Below the pieces are notes generated by a model that saw only the letters and a program-made list of their open reading frames with translations, searched no databases and was not told where the DNA came from. 11,735 nucleotides of DNA, taken from the NCBI GenBank assembly GCA_003456765.1, contig DMOT01000211.1:1-11735 (forward strand). Reading direction: 5' to 3'. Shown piece by piece: positions 11,699-11,735 of this stretch. The translations under genes and the position numbers were made by a program. Each line of letters begins with the position of its first letter. The stretch's first letter is position 1. The stretch comes from Bacillota bacterium. Its GTDB lineage: Bacteria > Bacillota > DTU025.

Positions 11699-11735
11699 GT
11701 CTAGAAATTAGGCTGGCGCAGTCTAAAAGCCTGTT
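11699..11735. repeat. Second cluster of the same dyad, two copies, cut by the window edge
   Basis: GTCTAG-AAA-TTAGGC at 11699-11713 matches the dyad at 10 of 12 arm positions, and GTCTAAAAG starts another copy at 11721 that decays at the window edge. The two starts are 22 bases apart, the same step as 11533 to 11555 in the first cluster, and the final GTCTAAAA is identical in both clusters. The clusters lie about 130 bases apart in the same orientation. Confidence 0.45.

Larger units (their letters stand above)
11307..11735. other. Gene-free, repeat-rich region upstream of the transporter
   Basis: I see no credible coding sequence in these 429 bases; the open frames overlapping here lack recognisable protein character and ribosome sites. 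The region contains the transporter's upstream signals (to about 11381), a tandem 19-bp repeat (11402-11439), a G-rich stretch around 11466-11487, and two clusters of a GTCTAA-type dyad (11501-11569 and 11699-11735). Between the clusters are the palindrome GCATATGC (11599-11606) and a small hairpin of CCAGTT (11619-11624) with AACTGG (11634-11639). Base composition appears more AT-rich from about 11500 onward than in the gene train. Confidence 0.6.

Noticed and set aside
11501..11735. CRISPR array interpretation of the repeated dyads
   Set aside because: Copies are only about 15 bp, degenerate, unevenly spaced (32, 22, 144 and 22 bases) and have spacers too short or too long for a CRISPR array; no cas gene is visible.

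Overview
The window is a bacterial chromosomal segment, moderately GC-rich, and mostly housekeeping. The order pcrA-ligA-gatC-gatA-gatB, together with a glutamyl-tRNA synthetase beside an indirect glutaminyl-tRNA pathway, points to Bacillota (Clostridia or Limnochordia-like lineages). That placement is inferred from gene order and protein character, not from a database match.

Layout. Bases 1-9645 hold one plus-strand gene train with very short gaps or overlaps: the C-terminal end of a TldD/PmbA-family protein (1-539), gltX (564-2042), pcrA (2047-4335), ligA (4346-6388), gatC (about 6372-6695), gatA (6692-8194) and gatB (8194-9645). Gaps of 24, 4 and 10 bases, then overlaps of about 17, 4 and 1 bases, suggest a single operon. 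A 311-base spacer (9646-9956) contains a perfect 9-bp GC-rich hairpin with a better U-tract on the minus strand. Facing the operon is a minus-strand GPH-type (MelB-like) sugar:cation symporter gene (9957-11306) with a strong ribosome binding site. The last 429 bases (11307-11735) contain no gene that I can support, but they are rich in repeats.

How the genes fit together. GltX would charge tRNA-Glu and, as expected where GatCAB is present, also tRNA-Gln with glutamate. GatCAB would then amidate Glu-tRNA-Gln to Gln-tRNA-Gln. PcrA (DNA helicase) and LigA (NAD-dependent ligase) serve replication and repair, and share the transcript. The transporter is separate and convergent, and its substrate is unknown.

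Most notable signal. A degenerate 15-bp dyad, close to GTCTAA-N3-TTAGAC, occurs about five times between 11501 and 11735. Two of the adjacent pairs have an identical 22-bp step. It resembles a transposase-binding terminal array of a mobile element or an operator/iteron array, and it runs off the window edge. I saw no clear new defence or biosynthetic system.
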